NCBI GenBank assembly: GCA_022605425.2 | Contig: JAKIMF020000013.1 | Span: 248,001-312,000 of the forward strand | From: Hamiltosporidium tvaerminnensis | Taxonomy: Eukaryota > Microsporidia > Dubosqiidae | Reading direction: 5' to 3' | Length of the DNA: 64,000 nucleotides | Shown here: one piece after another, positions 63,509 through 64,000 of the stretch | How the letters are laid out: every line of letters begins with the position of its first letter | How positions within the stretch are numbered: position 1 is the stretch's first letter | Notes under the pieces: generated by a model | Told to the model about the DNA's origin: nothing | Databases searched by the model: none | What the model saw: the letters and a program-made list of their open reading frames with translations, nothing else | Made by a program: the position numbers and the translations under genes

Positions 63509-64000
63509 ATTTGGAAGTATTTTATAATATTTACTTACATATTCATTTTTAACTTATTTATGTCTTTGGTTTATACTTACACCTTTTTTTTGAATTTTAA
63601 AGGATTAATAATTCGTTAATTTCCTATATTTGCGGTTTATACATGGATTTATATTCTTAAATTTTTAATTGGATTCATAATTTTGGTATTCGTGTATTAA
63701 ATACCTTATACTTGTAATTATCTTAAGGTTAAAATGCCTGTTGAATCTTCTGATTTCTTCTGTAATATTCTTAATGTTTTAATTTAGAAACAAACATCAG
63801 TTACTTTTGACTCATTTGTTTTTTTTTAAAAAAAAACATAAATATTTGTCATTTTGAATGATATAAACCGAATTATTTTAATTCTATTACGAGCCGTATG
63901 AGGTAGATTGAAAAATATTTGGCGGTAATATAATATAAGCTTATCAAGATTGAGTTATTTTGCTGATTTTAATAATTAAGACACAGCTAACCAATCAAAA

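Larger units (their letters stand above)
62969..64000. other. AT-rich spacer at the right edge
   Basis: Contains the 85-bp array and the interleaved inverted repeats listed separately. No coding frame reaches the window edge convincingly. Confidence 0.45.

Overview
This is a very AT-rich, gene-sparse eukaryotic window. I read it as microsporidian, most like the large-genome Daphnia parasites of the Hamiltosporidium type (inference, not proof). Reasons: intronless-looking genes; a short CCC or CCCC run 6-17 bases upstream of the start of six genes, the microsporidian start-site motif; a Sec7 protein inflated with Asn-rich and QHP/NTP/EGV peptides; R2-type retroelement debris; and long empty spacers. 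Only about a third of the window is plausible coding DNA.

Layout. 1-786 (minus) is the N-terminal part of a ZPR1 zinc-finger protein cut by the window edge. 3492-9782 (minus) is a 2,096-residue Sec7-domain ARF exchange factor. 10092-12681 holds a dead retroelement copy followed by a 0.72-kb repeat that I call family R720. 14458-16278 (minus) is phosphatidylserine decarboxylase. 20611-21600 (minus) carries an HPC2/ubinuclein-like domain. 23490-23700 is an isolated GC-rich, hairpin-bearing island. 25805-26140 (minus, broken) and 31315-31665 (plus) are two members of a small secreted-protein family; the second lies between two inverted R720 copies. A 50-residue protein (33795-33947) and an 803-residue leucine-rich protein (36609-39020) follow, then another dead retroelement copy, a small membrane protein (41878-42246), a possible homeodomain fragment, a multi-RRM protein (47232-48395, minus), a 558-residue orphan whose likely signal peptide is out of frame (51406-53156, minus), a decayed DDE integrase and a hAT-like remnant. 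60267-62603 is MCM6. No tRNA, rRNA or CRISPR was found.

Working together: the recognisable genes are housekeeping (replication licensing, Golgi ARF activation, phospholipid synthesis, histone chaperone, ZPR1, RNA binding). The rest look lineage-specific, several of them secreted, and sit among repeat debris.

Most unusual features: (1) tandem arrays of 60-98 bp units, 2-5 copies, sit against the 5' or 3' ends of many genes and in two cases copy the start or stop codon; (2) MCM6 and the Sec7 gene reverse C/G skew from a C-rich start to a G-rich end on the coding strand, continuing into those arrays; (3) an 8-base motif AACACCCY/RGGGTGTT is scattered through the Sec7 gene in both orientations and several reading frames; (4) the R720 family is dispersed, has defined ends and is of unknown nature.
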